Assembly (NCBI GenBank): GCA_011316305.1
Contig: SAUG01000080.1
Span: 48,863 to 112,862, forward strand
Reading direction: 5' to 3'
Source of the DNA: Rusavskia elegans
Taxonomy: Eukaryota; Ascomycota; Lecanoromycetes; Teloschistales; Teloschistaceae
Length of the DNA stretch: 64,000 nt
The position numbers were made by a program, and so were the translations under genes. The notes under the pieces are model-generated. The model did no database searches. It saw only the letters and a program-made list of their open reading frames with translations, and had not been told where the DNA came from. This document shows positions 50,826 to 61,458 of this stretch, in pieces. How positions within the stretch are numbered: the first letter of the stretch is position 1; every line of letters begins with the position of its first letter.

Positions 50826-51390
50826 GGCTGATCCAAATCTTACCCGACAAGGTGCTGGAGGGTGTAGGTATGGGAGGTCGATATTATTGTGGCAGGATGA
50901 CGGTTTGGCATAAGTTTGCCTTGCGGTTTGGGGCAAGCTGTGGAAACAAACGCACCTATGTCTCCCGTATTCGATTGCTGATGTACACCGGGCCAGGTCA
51001 TCAGAGTAAGGTATCGTGTGACAGCAGCCTGGAATACGGTCAAAGATATGTCTGCGAGCACGTCTGTGCACGTGTTTGATAGCAAATCGGACTGGCAACG
51101 TTTTTGCTCACCTGCTGAGACCGTTCCACTCCGTGACCGATAAGGGTAGTCTCCCAATCCAGACTCGTGAGGGACGTAGACTGACGAACAAAATCCATTG
51201 CGCAGAGAATCAGATGGAAGGTGATCAAACACAATTATCTCAAGAGGCCAGGCTTCAGTGCAGCCTTTGATACCAGTATAAAGAGAGGCATCCTCCTTGC
51301 AGATAGTTTCAACCTTCATCTTCACCATATAACAGGCACGTGTAGTGACCTTGATCAACGCGTTCCTCTTCCGATCGATCGACCGTGACC
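50826..51390. promoter_or_regulatory. Shared divergent promoter region
   Basis: 565 bases between the starts of the 222-residue gene (-) and the 669-residue gene (+). Long (-) frames here (to 172 codons) begin without good context and are taken as chance. No element named. Confidence 0.4.
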
Positions 51391-53498
51391 ATGTCTAGCG
51401 AGCAGGCGAGAGCACTGGCGGCCTACCGACGTCGAGTGCAGTCTACAGTGTTCTTTCTGATGGAGGAGCGAGTGTGCCGACTGGCGACCGAACAATGCAA
51501 GTATTTCATCCGAGCTGGGGAATTCGGTGTGTGCGATGGTGCTATTGTGATCAAAGGTGGAGCCTTGGCCGCTGGACGAGGTGACGCCGAGACGATCTTC
51601 AGCCTCGACGGTGCGTCCCTTGATGTTGCTGGAATCGATGTAAAAACCATCATGATGCGCTGCGACAACATCAGAGGCGGCATTTTCGGTTACACGGTAA
51701 CCCGAAAGCAGCTGGAATCGTGCGAGGCTTTGATCCTCTGCAATCCCGCCGAACCTGACTTCGTCGTCTTTCTTCCATTCTACTACGTGCCCGGTCTTAC
51801 AACTTGGGAGAAAATGAACGCGGTGAACGAAAAGAAGGAGATACATGTGATAATGCCACCATTCCGACCCGAATGGTCATTACACCCGGCGCCTGCGTTC
51901 CCATCGGAGTATATACCATTCATAACGCCGGTTCGGTTACTGGGGAAGGCGCTTGAGAATATGCGACTTTTCATCCGGGGAGAGCATGCCCAATGGTAAG
52001 AAAGACTGAGATCGGCCGGCGTCTGGGCTGATATGAAGAAAGGATCAACCCTCACACTGGGATCTCATTGAACGTGCCAACGACCGGCAGACTTTCGACC
52101 CCATCTATCTTGGCGTCGGGGTCCAGCCAAAAGGTCGAAGCTCTAAAGCAAGTCGAGGTGATATACAAAGCTTTCCGCCGTCATTCGGAGCGTTTCCGGG
52201 TCGAACTCGTCGGGGTACGCCCTTTGCTAGGAGACCTCAAACTCATAGACCGAGTGACCGGGCAAGAGCTCATTGTGGAATTGAAGGCCGGAATGTGCAT
52301 GCTCCCTCGACAAGGAGAAAACGGTCCGAAGGTCTTGCGGCACGTCCAGATACCAAGAGCTCCAGTAACCATCTTCAACTGGACGCGGCAGTGGGATTTC
52401 CTCTTCACCGCTCATGCTGATCTGGTGGCTTTTATGATCCCACGTGACCGAATTCCAAAACACTGGTGGAACTCTCAGCACGAAGTCGTCGAAACAACGG
52501 ACGATTTTGAGGAATACCGCATCGATCGGAGAAGCTCTAGGCAGATGGTCCTTGATATCGAACATGTTCTGGACCTCACGAAGGAAACCACCGACTCGAT
52601 GGCAGCGAGGGACGAGATTCCATTAGGCTCCTGCCCCGAGAAGATGCTTGAACTGTCTGATGATGAGGATGTTCCTGAGCATGGTGACAAGGTCGACGAT
52701 GGGACGGATCTCTTGTTACCACAGCGTTGGTCGACGCTTGCCTATACAAAAGGCTTCGGGTCCCACAAGCAGAGCGACGATATGCGAGGTAACACCTACG
52801 CTTTCTGGCAATCGGAATTGCTGTGGGAGAAGTGCCGCATGGGGTGAGTTCGGTAGCGGAAGAGGCTAGCTCGAAGCTGCTAATCTAGAGACAGGGGACA
52901 AGCAATCGTACTTGACTTTGGAACCTGGAACCCCAGAGGCCGTTACGGTATCGCCCGATACCAGTGGAGCGATGAAGATCGACACCGCTACGATGAACAT
53001 GGCGAACGTCCCGCAAGAGTCTGGAACTTCGAGACCAACTTAGCATACGTGCCTCTGAGCTTCATGCAACTCCACTGGACCGGCGATTGGGCCCCAGGGG
53101 GTACTCGACAGAGTGAACGTATGATCAAGAAGGTCCCACTGGACCGGCGATCTTTGGTCATCTGTCAAACAGCCCCGGTGAATGCTCAGCGACTGCCGCA
53201 TGGACTCTTTGTTGTACCCTCGCAATGCCTGTTTGACTCGCGCTGCCGTACTCTTCGCGGCGTCGTCAAAGAGAGTGAAGGGATAATAGACCAATATTAC
53301 GCAGAGTCTGACGAACTCATCGACGTCCTGACGGCACCTCTCCGGGCAGGCGGAGAAGCCACTACCGAATTCATGGGGAGAACCATTCGAGTTGCCGACT
53401 ATGTTTGTGACGTCAGATCAACGTTGGAGAATGGCGTAGACTGCGTCAAGCACAAACACCAGCGTAAAGCGAGGAAAAAGGCACCCAGCGATCCATAA
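51391..53498 (+). CDS. Unknown 669-residue protein with two tandem PD-(D/E)XK-like cores
   Basis: Exons 51391..51995, 52043..52843 and 52895..53498 give 669 residues from the ATG starting MSSEQARAL. The middle part has a helix (QVEVIYKAFRRH), a strand (FRVELVGVRP), then GDLKLIDRVTGQELIVELKAG: D266, E281 and K283 at the spacing of a PD-(D/E)XK nuclease active site, followed by FNWTRQWDFL and HADLVAFMIPRDRIPKHWW. The N-terminal part shows the same order: FGVCDGAIVI (D49), GIDVKTIMM (D83, K85), then CEALILCNPAEPDFVVFLPF and YYVP. This suggests an internal duplication. The C-terminal third (DFGTWNPRGRYGIARYQW onward) has no match I know and ends basic (KHKHQRKARKKAP). Neither the nuclease call nor any target is proven. 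No membrane segment. Confidence 0.6.
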
Positions 53499-55857
53499 TG
53501 CCAGGAAGCCATAGCGCAAGGAGTTCCCGGATGTGCGGCCAGAATAGCGATTTCGGAAGCAGCGAATGACATGCGTTCTCAGTGGGCTAGGTTAGAACTT
53601 GAGCATTTCCCCAGCTTACGCCCATAGATGAAAGCACACGAGATCTCTTTCGTAATGAGCTCAAAGTTGCACTTTGATGATGTTCCAGATCCCGGCTCAA
53701 GTTTGTGACCATTTTCGATGTTCTGACGTGCAGTGCGTGCGTAAGCCGTCTACTGTGAGGCAAGCAACTGCCTTCTGTAGGCTTGAAGATGTTTGTTGTC
53801 CTTGCGAACGATCAGCGACCAACTAAATTTCCACTAGAGAATCTTACCCCAGGGCCGACAGCACGGAGACGGCGTACCTCCACTGCCGTAGATCTTTGCA
53901 ACTGAACGGTCATATAGCTGGGTAATACGCTGACCCTAGCCCTATAATCCGATTACAGTATACTCCATTGCCCCCTCAGTTATGCAATTCGAACTTGAGC
54001 GGTTTGACTGCTGCCCGATATTGGTATGCGCCGATAGCCGCTTACTCCAAGGGTTTCCTATATGCCGGCAGCGGTCGACAGGGTTTGACGAGGTCGATGG
54101 TGGTTCTGAGTCTTGTATGGGCGCATGCTGAGTGGCCTCTGTACACGGTGCCGTGTGATGACATCGATATGATTGGCGTCGACTGGGAAGACTCGCTCCT
54201 ACTTGAAGGCTTTGAGAGGGTCTCTCCTCCAGGGTCAAAGAGGTAGATGATGCAGGCTGAATTCCTTGAGATAGTCTAGCCGGCAGTAGTAACGAATCGC
54301 TGTTTGATAAGTGCCCCGCTAAGCGCATTAGTAGTCAACAAGAGAGATTGGTGTACAATAATTATACCTGTTCGGGGTGAACTTGAGTAGCGTCCAGCTC
54401 GTATTTTCAAACAGACGCGCGCTTAACTCGAGGCCTCGATGTTTTCGGCGGTTACGATCAACTGGTAGGATAAAGTATCAACTACCCTTGATATGGTGCA
54501 ATAACCTCTTGTAAGTACGACCTATCGACTCTGCAACGTAGCATTCTCTAATCCCCCTGGCTTAGGCAAGCGGGAGTTGAAAGACATAACAGGCCAGGCG
54601 CGAGATCCGACAATATCAGAGATATAAATCTGTACGGCAAAGTGCAAAGGCAGGGTGGAAAATAGAACAGAAGAGGATGGCTGATAAGGAGGATCTATAT
54701 GGAGTTATAGTAAAGATCTCAACTTCCCATTTGGCCTTGATTAACGCATCTGTGACCAGCATCAATCAACGAGTTCTGGGAACGTTTGCACGCTTGGTAT
54801 GTCAAGCCCGTCTCTTTCTCCAAGAGGCAACTACGTTGGGAGGATAGGTCAAGACCGCGTCCCTCAAGAATCCTCTCAGCCACTCCTATCGACAACTGTA
54901 CCCTAACTGGTAGAACGGACAAGCAAGATTCCAAAGGTTCTACCAGCGTATATACCCCGGGACGCCACACGATCACCGACAACCTACTTCTACCGGCATG
55001 GGACATTTCCTTGTACCACAGTTCATTCGGCGAAATCCATACGGCTTACCAGCGATGTTCCGGTATCACAGTTATACAACATGACTTTCGTGGTTTATTC
55101 AAGCAAACGTCTCTTGCAGATAGGGCTCGGGACTCGGAATATCTCCCCTGGAGCATGGAAGAGAAGAAGCCGGCGAAGTACATGGAATGGGCTTCATTAC
55201 ACACAATATCCAATCAAATACCTCGCGTTGTATATTTCTCAGACGGATATAAAGGGCAGTGGGAACGTCCTGAATTGTACTCTCCTCCTTGGCGGCATAT
55301 CAGATTGTCGGCGCGGTTGGTAACAACGGGGAATCGAGGAAATAGGTAAAGATCAATAGACAGAATTCTGATCATTTTAAGATAGCCGTCAAGTTTGTCC
55401 GATGCAGGCGATGGAAGGAAGACGGCTTTTGAACGTTTGAAAAGAAGATGCGGCGAGCTTTGCTCCGGAACTCTGTTAACGGTGGCTTGGTTGGTTATTT
55501 CTTCATCACTCTGCACAAGCTAGTAGTGTAAATAGGTTCGAAGAGATGTCTATATCTAATCCCCTGTCTTCTTAGAGATGATTCGCGCTAGACTACCAAG
55601 ACAGGTATGACAGACGCAGATGGAAACAAGGTAATTTCGTGCCCTGAATCGTAAATCACAACCACCCGACCGTACAAGCCGTCCCCAGACTGAGCGCCTT
55701 GTGAGAAACGATCCCATCGCCCTCGATCGTGACAGAACTTTCGAAGTACATGATATTGTCAACATCCATAAACGCAAGAGTCTGTAACGGCGTTCGAAGA
55801 AGGATCGATGCTGCTAAGAAGATACACAATGTCCGTCTCCGCAATTCGACCTGTCGG
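53499..55857. other. Long stretch without a supported gene (2.4 kb)
   Basis: Two frames stand out weakly: 53968-54246 (+, 92 codons, ending VDWEDSLLLEGFERVSPPGS) and 54786-55349 (+, 187 codons, no ATG until late). Neither has family resemblance. They might be exon or gene remnants. No RNA gene or repeat seen. Confidence 0.4.
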
Positions 55858-56601
55858 TCAGAGGCTTTCGTCGCCGGTATCCATCACGTCCTTCTCATAT
55901 CTATCGAAACGAAGAGCGTCGGCTTTCTTGAGCAGCTCACGAGTCTCATGCCACCGCTTCGAGTTGTCATCTCTGATCCTGTTATGCAGGCGATCATACT
56001 CACTCCGCATGTCCGATTCCTTCGGTGTCCGGTCGTTGCTGTAAATGTCCAGGCTTAGTACGTCTTTGTAAGCGATGACTTGGTCGAGCCGGTTGCGGTT
56101 CTCCACCTGTTGCCGCTCCAGCCGAATCCGTTCGTCTCGGATTTCTCTGCTGCGCTCGTCATTGCGGGCTATCTTAGCCGAGATATCCCTCGCCTCTGCT
56201 TCAAGGGCTTGGTGTTTTGCTTCCATCTCTTCACAGCCGACTTTGGAGGGCTGGAAAAGGTTGTTCGACAACAGCGACAGTACTCCGGCCATTTCGAGCA
56301 ATTTGCGCTGGTCTTCCGACACGAACTCAGGTTGAGCATTGGCTTCTGCATCCATCGGATTGGAGGCGACATCGGGCAATTCCCTCTTGGGCTTCTTCGA
56401 TGACAAAGGGGGTGTTGGAATCGCCTCTCCCTCACGATCTCCATGGGGATTGCTTGGGTTGAATTGATCAAGAGGACTGTCTGGAGTTAAATGACGCTTT
56501 CCTCTGGTCCTGACGGGCGCTCCTGGTACGGCCGGATCCAAGATCGAATTGTGGTGCGCAGGTGGGGTGGATGGATCTCCTGGTAGGTCTCTATCAGGCA
56601 T
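55858..56601 (-). CDS. Uncharacterised coiled-coil protein
   Basis: Single exon, 247 residues from the ATG at 56601 (MPDRDLPGDPSTPP). The frame is open to 56778 but only from a non-ATG codon. Residues 1-95 are Pro/Ser-rich with basic pairs (GKRHLTPDS, SSKKPKREL, a likely nuclear signal). Residues about 100-240 are strongly helical with heptad-like Leu/Ile and Glu/Arg/Lys-rich sequence (AKIARNDERSREIRDERIRL, ERQQVENRNRLDQVIAYKD), so a coiled coil. The end is DTGDESL. The family is not recognised. It lies 1.5 kb from the kinesin-like gene in the same direction, but nothing else ties the two. Likely structural or adaptor role. Confidence 0.6.
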   Translation of the reverse strand: MPDRDLPGDPSTPPAHHNSILDPAVPGAPVRTRGKRHLTPDSPLDQFNPSNPHGDREGEAIPTPPLSSKKPKRELPDVASNPMDAEANAQPEFVSEDQRKLLEMAGVLSLLSNNLFQPSKVGCEEMEAKHQALEAEARDISAKIARNDERSREIRDERIRLERQQVENRNRLDQVIAYKDVLSLDIYSNDRTPKESDMRSEYDRLHNRIRDDNSKRWHETRELLKKADALRFDRYEKDVMDTGDESL

Positions 56602-58151
56602 GATTCGAGTAGCTGAAGACAACTGTGATGGTCGCCGACAATACTGACGGTTGGCGGAGCGGAAGCAGGGAGCGTAGGCTGGCGTGGTCGGCACAGAATA
56701 TTTTCGGATGTTGAAAGAAGGTGGGAACGAAGAGAGATTTCTACCGCTTGGATGAGTGGTCGACGGTAGTTGATACACAAGGATTTAGGACGGAAGGAGA
56801 GCTTGTTTTTAAGTGCTGGACGGTCAAAGCAATGTCTGAGGGCTCAGCAAACAGTGCTATGCATAAGATATGGACTTACACCGCTTTGTTCCCTTATCGC
56901 GTATATCAGCAAACAGTGCCATGCAACAAGCCCCTTTGACTCAACCATGCGTGACAGCAACGGTTGGGAACAAAAAGTTACGTTTCAGCTTCCCGCCATA
57001 TTGGTCCGGGAAGATGATCCACTATTTGGCATCCCTATATTAGGGGAGCCGCTCAAACAATGTGATGCAAGATAGCGCAAACGGTGTCTTACAGCCTCGG
57101 TCCCAGTCCCTGTAGCTGAAACCAGGGGAAATTCTCGGTCTAGCCAGCAGTCTCACGGCGGTGAACATCATCAGCTGCACCACGGAGCTCCATGCGAGCT
57201 GCTGTGCGTGCGGCCAAGGTCCCGATGGCACGAGATTAGCTCAGAATACAGAAGGAGCTGTCTTGCCTTTGACGTTCTTCCCAGCCCTGTTCTAGCTCGA
57301 ATAGCTTCCTTTCCATACTCGCACAGCTGCGGTTGATCATGTTTAGCACGGTATGGCTCCAGGCTGAGTACTGATCGCTTATGTGACAGGTAAAATAGCA
57401 GACCATACGGCTCGCGGATCGGATCTTTGCCTCAAATGGATCTCTGTGTTGGTAATTTGCTTTTATACAGCTCTGGCTCTCGTTTTCCTGAAGTGGGTCA
57501 CGGGAGCGCTTTGATTTTGTTACCGGGAAAAGGGCGGATCTCAAATGGATCTCTGCCGGCACCGTACTTTTATATGGCCCTGGCTCTCGTTTTCCTGAAG
57601 TGGATCACGGGAGCGTTTTGATTTTGTTACCGGGAAAAGGGCGGATCTCAAATGGATCTCTGCCGGCACCGTACTTTCATATGGCCCTGGCTTTCGTTTT
57701 TTCTGAAGTGGATCACGGGAGCGTTTTGATTTTGTTACCGGGAAAAGGGCGGATCTCAAATGGATCTCTGCCGGCACCGTACTTTCATATGGCCCTGGCT
57801 TTCGTTTTTTCTGAAGTGGATCACGGGAGCGTTTTGATTCTGTTGCCGGCGAAAAGAGTATCGAACAGGCTGTTCCGGTCATCCGAATGCAGAAGTTGGT
57901 ACCAATTCCATGCCCAAGTTGCTACTTGCTCTAAGGTAAACATCGCCTGGGTCCCTAGAGAACCGACATCGCTATCATAACCGAAAAGATCTGCGCTCAG
58001 TAAATGCTACTCCAACGCTATCGTCTGGGAACCCAATCTAACAAATACGTACTTGGTCCAACACCCTCTTACAATTGGCTTCGGTAGCTCTCTCCGTTCC
58101 TTCAAACAACGACCCGTACTATTTCAAACAGCCCCGGCAACGTTGGCCGTG
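56602..58151. other. Repeat-bearing intergenic stretch (1.5 kb)
   Basis: Contains the minisatellite at 57432-57860. A (-) frame at 57236-57562 whose end reads NMINRSCASMERKLFELEQG, then WEERQRQ, looks coding-like and might be a remnant exon, but it runs into the repeats and has no start. Otherwise nothing. Confidence 0.5.
57432..57860. repeat. Minisatellite, about four units of 107-109 bases
   Basis: Units start with TCAAATGGATCTCTG at 57432, 57541, 57648 and 57756 (spacings 109, 107, 108). The last three are nearly identical; the first is diverged and the last ends with changes after TTTTGATTCTGTTG. Because the unit length is not a constant multiple of three, reading frames shift between units, so the repeated peptides seen on both strands are not a conserved protein. 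Confidence 0.9.
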
Positions 58152-60224
58152 TCACTTGCATCTGCAGCGGCCAATCTTCCTTAGATCTTCCGCATATGCC
58201 AACGTTTGGGAAGTTGCAGAGACGTTCTCCTGGAGAGGACTAACGTGGGCAAGGTAGACGACCCTCGAGTCGCGTCCTAAGAGCTCGTGTAGTAGCTGTT
58301 GCAGGTTAGTATTATTGGAGCTCAAACAGGGAGTTATCTTACCATGACAGTCTTATTATTTGAGCGATAACGCTTTGACTTGGCATGCTCTTCAATAGCT
58401 TTGCGAAGCTCAGGGCGGCTCTTGTTGATGAATTTCGTCTCTTGGATCTGTTTCTCGTTTGCGAATTGTTCGTGTCGCTCGCTTCCTGCGAGGTCTACAA
58501 AGCAGAGCTTCGAAATAACAGATCCCTCGGTCGGATGAGTCCGTTCAAAATCCAGGGTGCAAACAAAGTGTCCACGAGAAGATTCAAGGTTCTTAGATGT
58601 CTCTGATTTCGTCCGGCGTTGTTGGGCATCCTGGATGAGGGCGTAAAAGTCGACGACCGAAGCGATTGGCCGCGGTTCAACGTTGGGTAGGACACACTTT
58701 TCACCCTGGATTTCAACGTTGACAGGCGGCGGGTCCCCGACATCTGAGCTTCTGGAGAGATCCTTGAGTTTATCACAATACTCCTCAACGACGGAGCAGC
58801 TCAGCTGGCAGTCCCACCCTTTTTCTTTGAAAACATTGATGTCCGCGAAGATCTGGAAGCTTGCCTGCTTAGCGATGGCAAATTCAGCCTGAAACATGGT
58901 ATACGATTTCCCTGCGTTACTTTGTCCATCGGCGATGACAGCTAAGGCCTTACCATCCAATGCCGCCCTAATGAATGGGCTGATTGTCTCATATATATCG
59001 TAGTTCCTGAAGCTTTGATCGAAGATGTGGTCCACTTCGAAGGTCCAACGAAGCTTATCGTTGCTGGGGATGTTGCGGCTTGGGATTGATATGGTGTATT
59101 TGGGGCCGAGTGACAGCTTGAGAAGCTGCGGGTCTTGTTCCTCGCCAGGCCTGAGGCGGACCATCACTAAGAGTTTTTGTTTCCCCATCCATCTCTCTAC
59201 AGCGACTGCGAGATCTCTGCAAACCGACTTGTATCTTGCTTCTTCGTCTTTTATTTCACGGTAACGCTGTTCTTTTTGCTTGGCTAATTCACGGTCGTGT
59301 CGTTCTTGGTCGTCTCGGATTTTCTGTCTCAGCTGAGTACATTCTTCCTCAAGCACCACCAGAGGAGCGTTATACTCCTCAGGTACTGGCTCTTCACGAA
59401 CGTCTGGAGCTGTCTCTTCGATGATTGGCGCCTCTGCTTGTCTAACTTGCCGAAGGGAGTAGGGTCAGCATGGTTCTATCATACTGGATAAGCGCATGCT
59501 CACCCGTGTAGTTCTCTGTGTCCGGGAAAGAGGTCTGGCTTGCAGCCCCAACGCCGTCTTCTGATGTGGTGCTGGGTTGCGGCTCCGGGCTTGTTTGGTC
59601 CCCTATGTCGGTACCCGAACTGCCTGCCACAGTATTCGATACCGCTTCTCCTTCGGCTGCATGGATTGCGCTTGCTGCACTCTGCCAGTCCCGGATCGAT
59701 CCACCGACAGGCCCCCACCACTGATGGCGGGCAATGATGGTATATATTGCCTTGCGTGCGAAATAGGCCATTCTACAATGATTGCAGTCAGCGACAGTCA
59801 CGCATTGATATGCACGAGCGTAGAACACGTGTTCTCCAGAGAGAGTGGCTGGAACAGTCCACTACTGATTGTTCTGCTCCTGTTGTTTAACTGACCCGAT
59901 AATCCAACGGCGAAGAACCATGACGGCGAACGTTGTATAAGCAAACAACTGGATCAGCCTCACAACAAGGTAGCAGATGTCGCGAACTTGATGATCCGTG
60001 GTATTCCAGAAGATGATCCAGTTGATCCCTCCACCCGCAATTTCACTCCCCACCACCGATGCCGCGGGCTTCGCTATTACTTTCAGGAAGAGCGGTGTCA
60101 CCTTCGATAGCCAAGATTGCACGCCTGTAGTCTTCAAGCAAACGTTAGCCCTTTGGTGTGCGAGAGCTATCTAATATGGCCGACTTACTGGGATTGCCAC
60201 GGGTTGGCGGGCCGAAGAGGTCAT
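58152..60224 (-). CDS. Kinesin-like motor with N-terminal membrane segment
   Basis: Five exons (60224..60189, 60131..59896, 59772..59504, 59445..58343, 58295..58152) give 595 residues; every join keeps frame. Residues about 63-88 (CYLVVRLIQLFAYTTFAVMV) form a membrane helix. A Ser/Glu-rich linker and a coiled coil (about 205-255) follow, then a C-terminal kinesin motor (about 270-592): VMVRLRP, a P-loop GQSNAGKSYTM (354-364), switch I NLESSRGH (466-473) and switch II DLAGSE (498-503). The last exon restores the end, LLHELLGRDSRVVYLAHVSP and TLAYAEDLRKI, replacing a false stop. The P-loop differs from the usual GQTGSGKT and SSRSH is SSRGH, but the ATP-binding Lys and Ser remain. C-terminal placement recalls kinesin-14. 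A motor tied to a membrane is the reading; activity unproven. Confidence 0.75.
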
Positions 60225-61458
60225 TGTTGAGTTGGTAGATACTTCCTTGGTGTTGTAGTATCTGTGTTGTCCGGTATATGGTTGTTGGAGGATGAAGCAC
60301 TGGCGATATGGTGAGGGTTCGTGAAGGACCGTCGGTGACAGACTGTGGGAGGAGCTTGGCCGGGGATGGTGAAGGAGAGCAAAGATAGGGGTGGAGGAGA
60401 GCAGCAAAAGGGGTGGGAGGCTTACGCCCGCAAGCTCGTCTATTATGTCGCTTCCCGACGTTCCCGACGTTTGTTTCGGTATCGACAAAGCGACGAAGCG
60501 TAGTAGAGATCTATTTCAAGAAAGTGAGAATGAGAATAAGCTGACCGGATTGCATGTTGACGTGAACCACGATCCCATAGATCACATATAACATCTCGCA
60601 TTGATCGATGTGGCTCATAATCGTCCCGAATTGAAACCATAAAACTCAATAGAAAACCTTCTAGCGCCATTCTAGACGCGGAGAATTGCTTCCACCAATT
60701 CCATGCTCCTCCTCTATGAAACAGACAAAGAACAGCTCGGGCATGGAATACTATTGCAGCGGTAAAGGTGGATCTACTTGCTCTCCCGAGACAGTTGCCA
60801 TCTCCTCATTGAGGGATGGTATCCTGCACTGTAGCTTGTCTCCTGAGACTTCAGGAGTTTGCAACCCTGCCATTCGCTCGGTCGCATCACGCCACAGTCA
60901 GTACCTCAAGCTTGAGTGGGTTTAGCAAGTCTGCGTGCACGGAAGAAGGAGGAACCCAAGACGTCATGTCTCTAAATGTAGACGAGGATATAGAGCGAGG
61001 TGGGAAATAATATGGCGGTCGCTTTGTTTCTTCAGGCTTTAGAAATTTGCAGCCTTTCCGTTCACTCTCGATTGTACTACGCCACAGTCAGCACATCATG
61101 CTCGAGTGGATGTTGAGCAAGTTTGCGCCCACGGAAGAAGAAGGAGTCCAAAACGCCATGTCTCTAAAACTTAGATGAAAACAACTTGGAACACGAACAG
61201 AAGACAAGATAGGGGTTGGCAGGGTGGCGGCCTCCAAGGTATATAAAAACATGTTACTGCCCCGATATCCTCCATCCTTCTCCCAGAAACGAGTCCAGAG
61301 TTCAAGTACGCATCACCAGAGAGTATGGACTCCAGTACCCCCTACACTACACTGCTCCGGCTCCTGCAAGAGGTATATTGGTCTTCGAGGACAGCCTCAC
61401 GTATATTCGTTGACATTTATTCCAGTCCCTTGAATCTCTGTTGTCAATATCGAGTCCA
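60225..61458. promoter_or_regulatory. Divergent intergenic region with a diverged duplication
   Basis: 1.2 kb between the starts of the kinesin-like gene (-) and the 430-residue gene (+). Holds two diverged copies of a 130-140 base segment (60853 and 61041). The frame upstream of the kinesin start is open to 60488 but lacks an ATG. Confidence 0.45.
60853..61180 (+). repeat. Diverged direct duplication, two copies of about 130-140 bases
   Basis: Copy A at 60853-60983 and copy B at 61041-61180 share, in the same order, a TTTGCARCC word, ACGCCACAGTCAG, CTCGAGTGG/CTTGAGTGG, AGCAAGT, TGCG, CACGGAAGAAG, and CATGTCTCTAAA. By eye about three bases in four agree. The differences include single-base changes and small indels, so any frame is not kept. 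Confidence 0.75.

Noticed and set aside
50840..51358. 172-codon minus-strand frame in the divergent promoter
   Set aside because: No family resemblance and sits between two well-placed divergent starts.
57541..57980. Repeated peptides on both strands of the minisatellite
   Set aside because: Unit lengths of 107-109 bases break the frame, so the peptides are by-products of DNA repetition.
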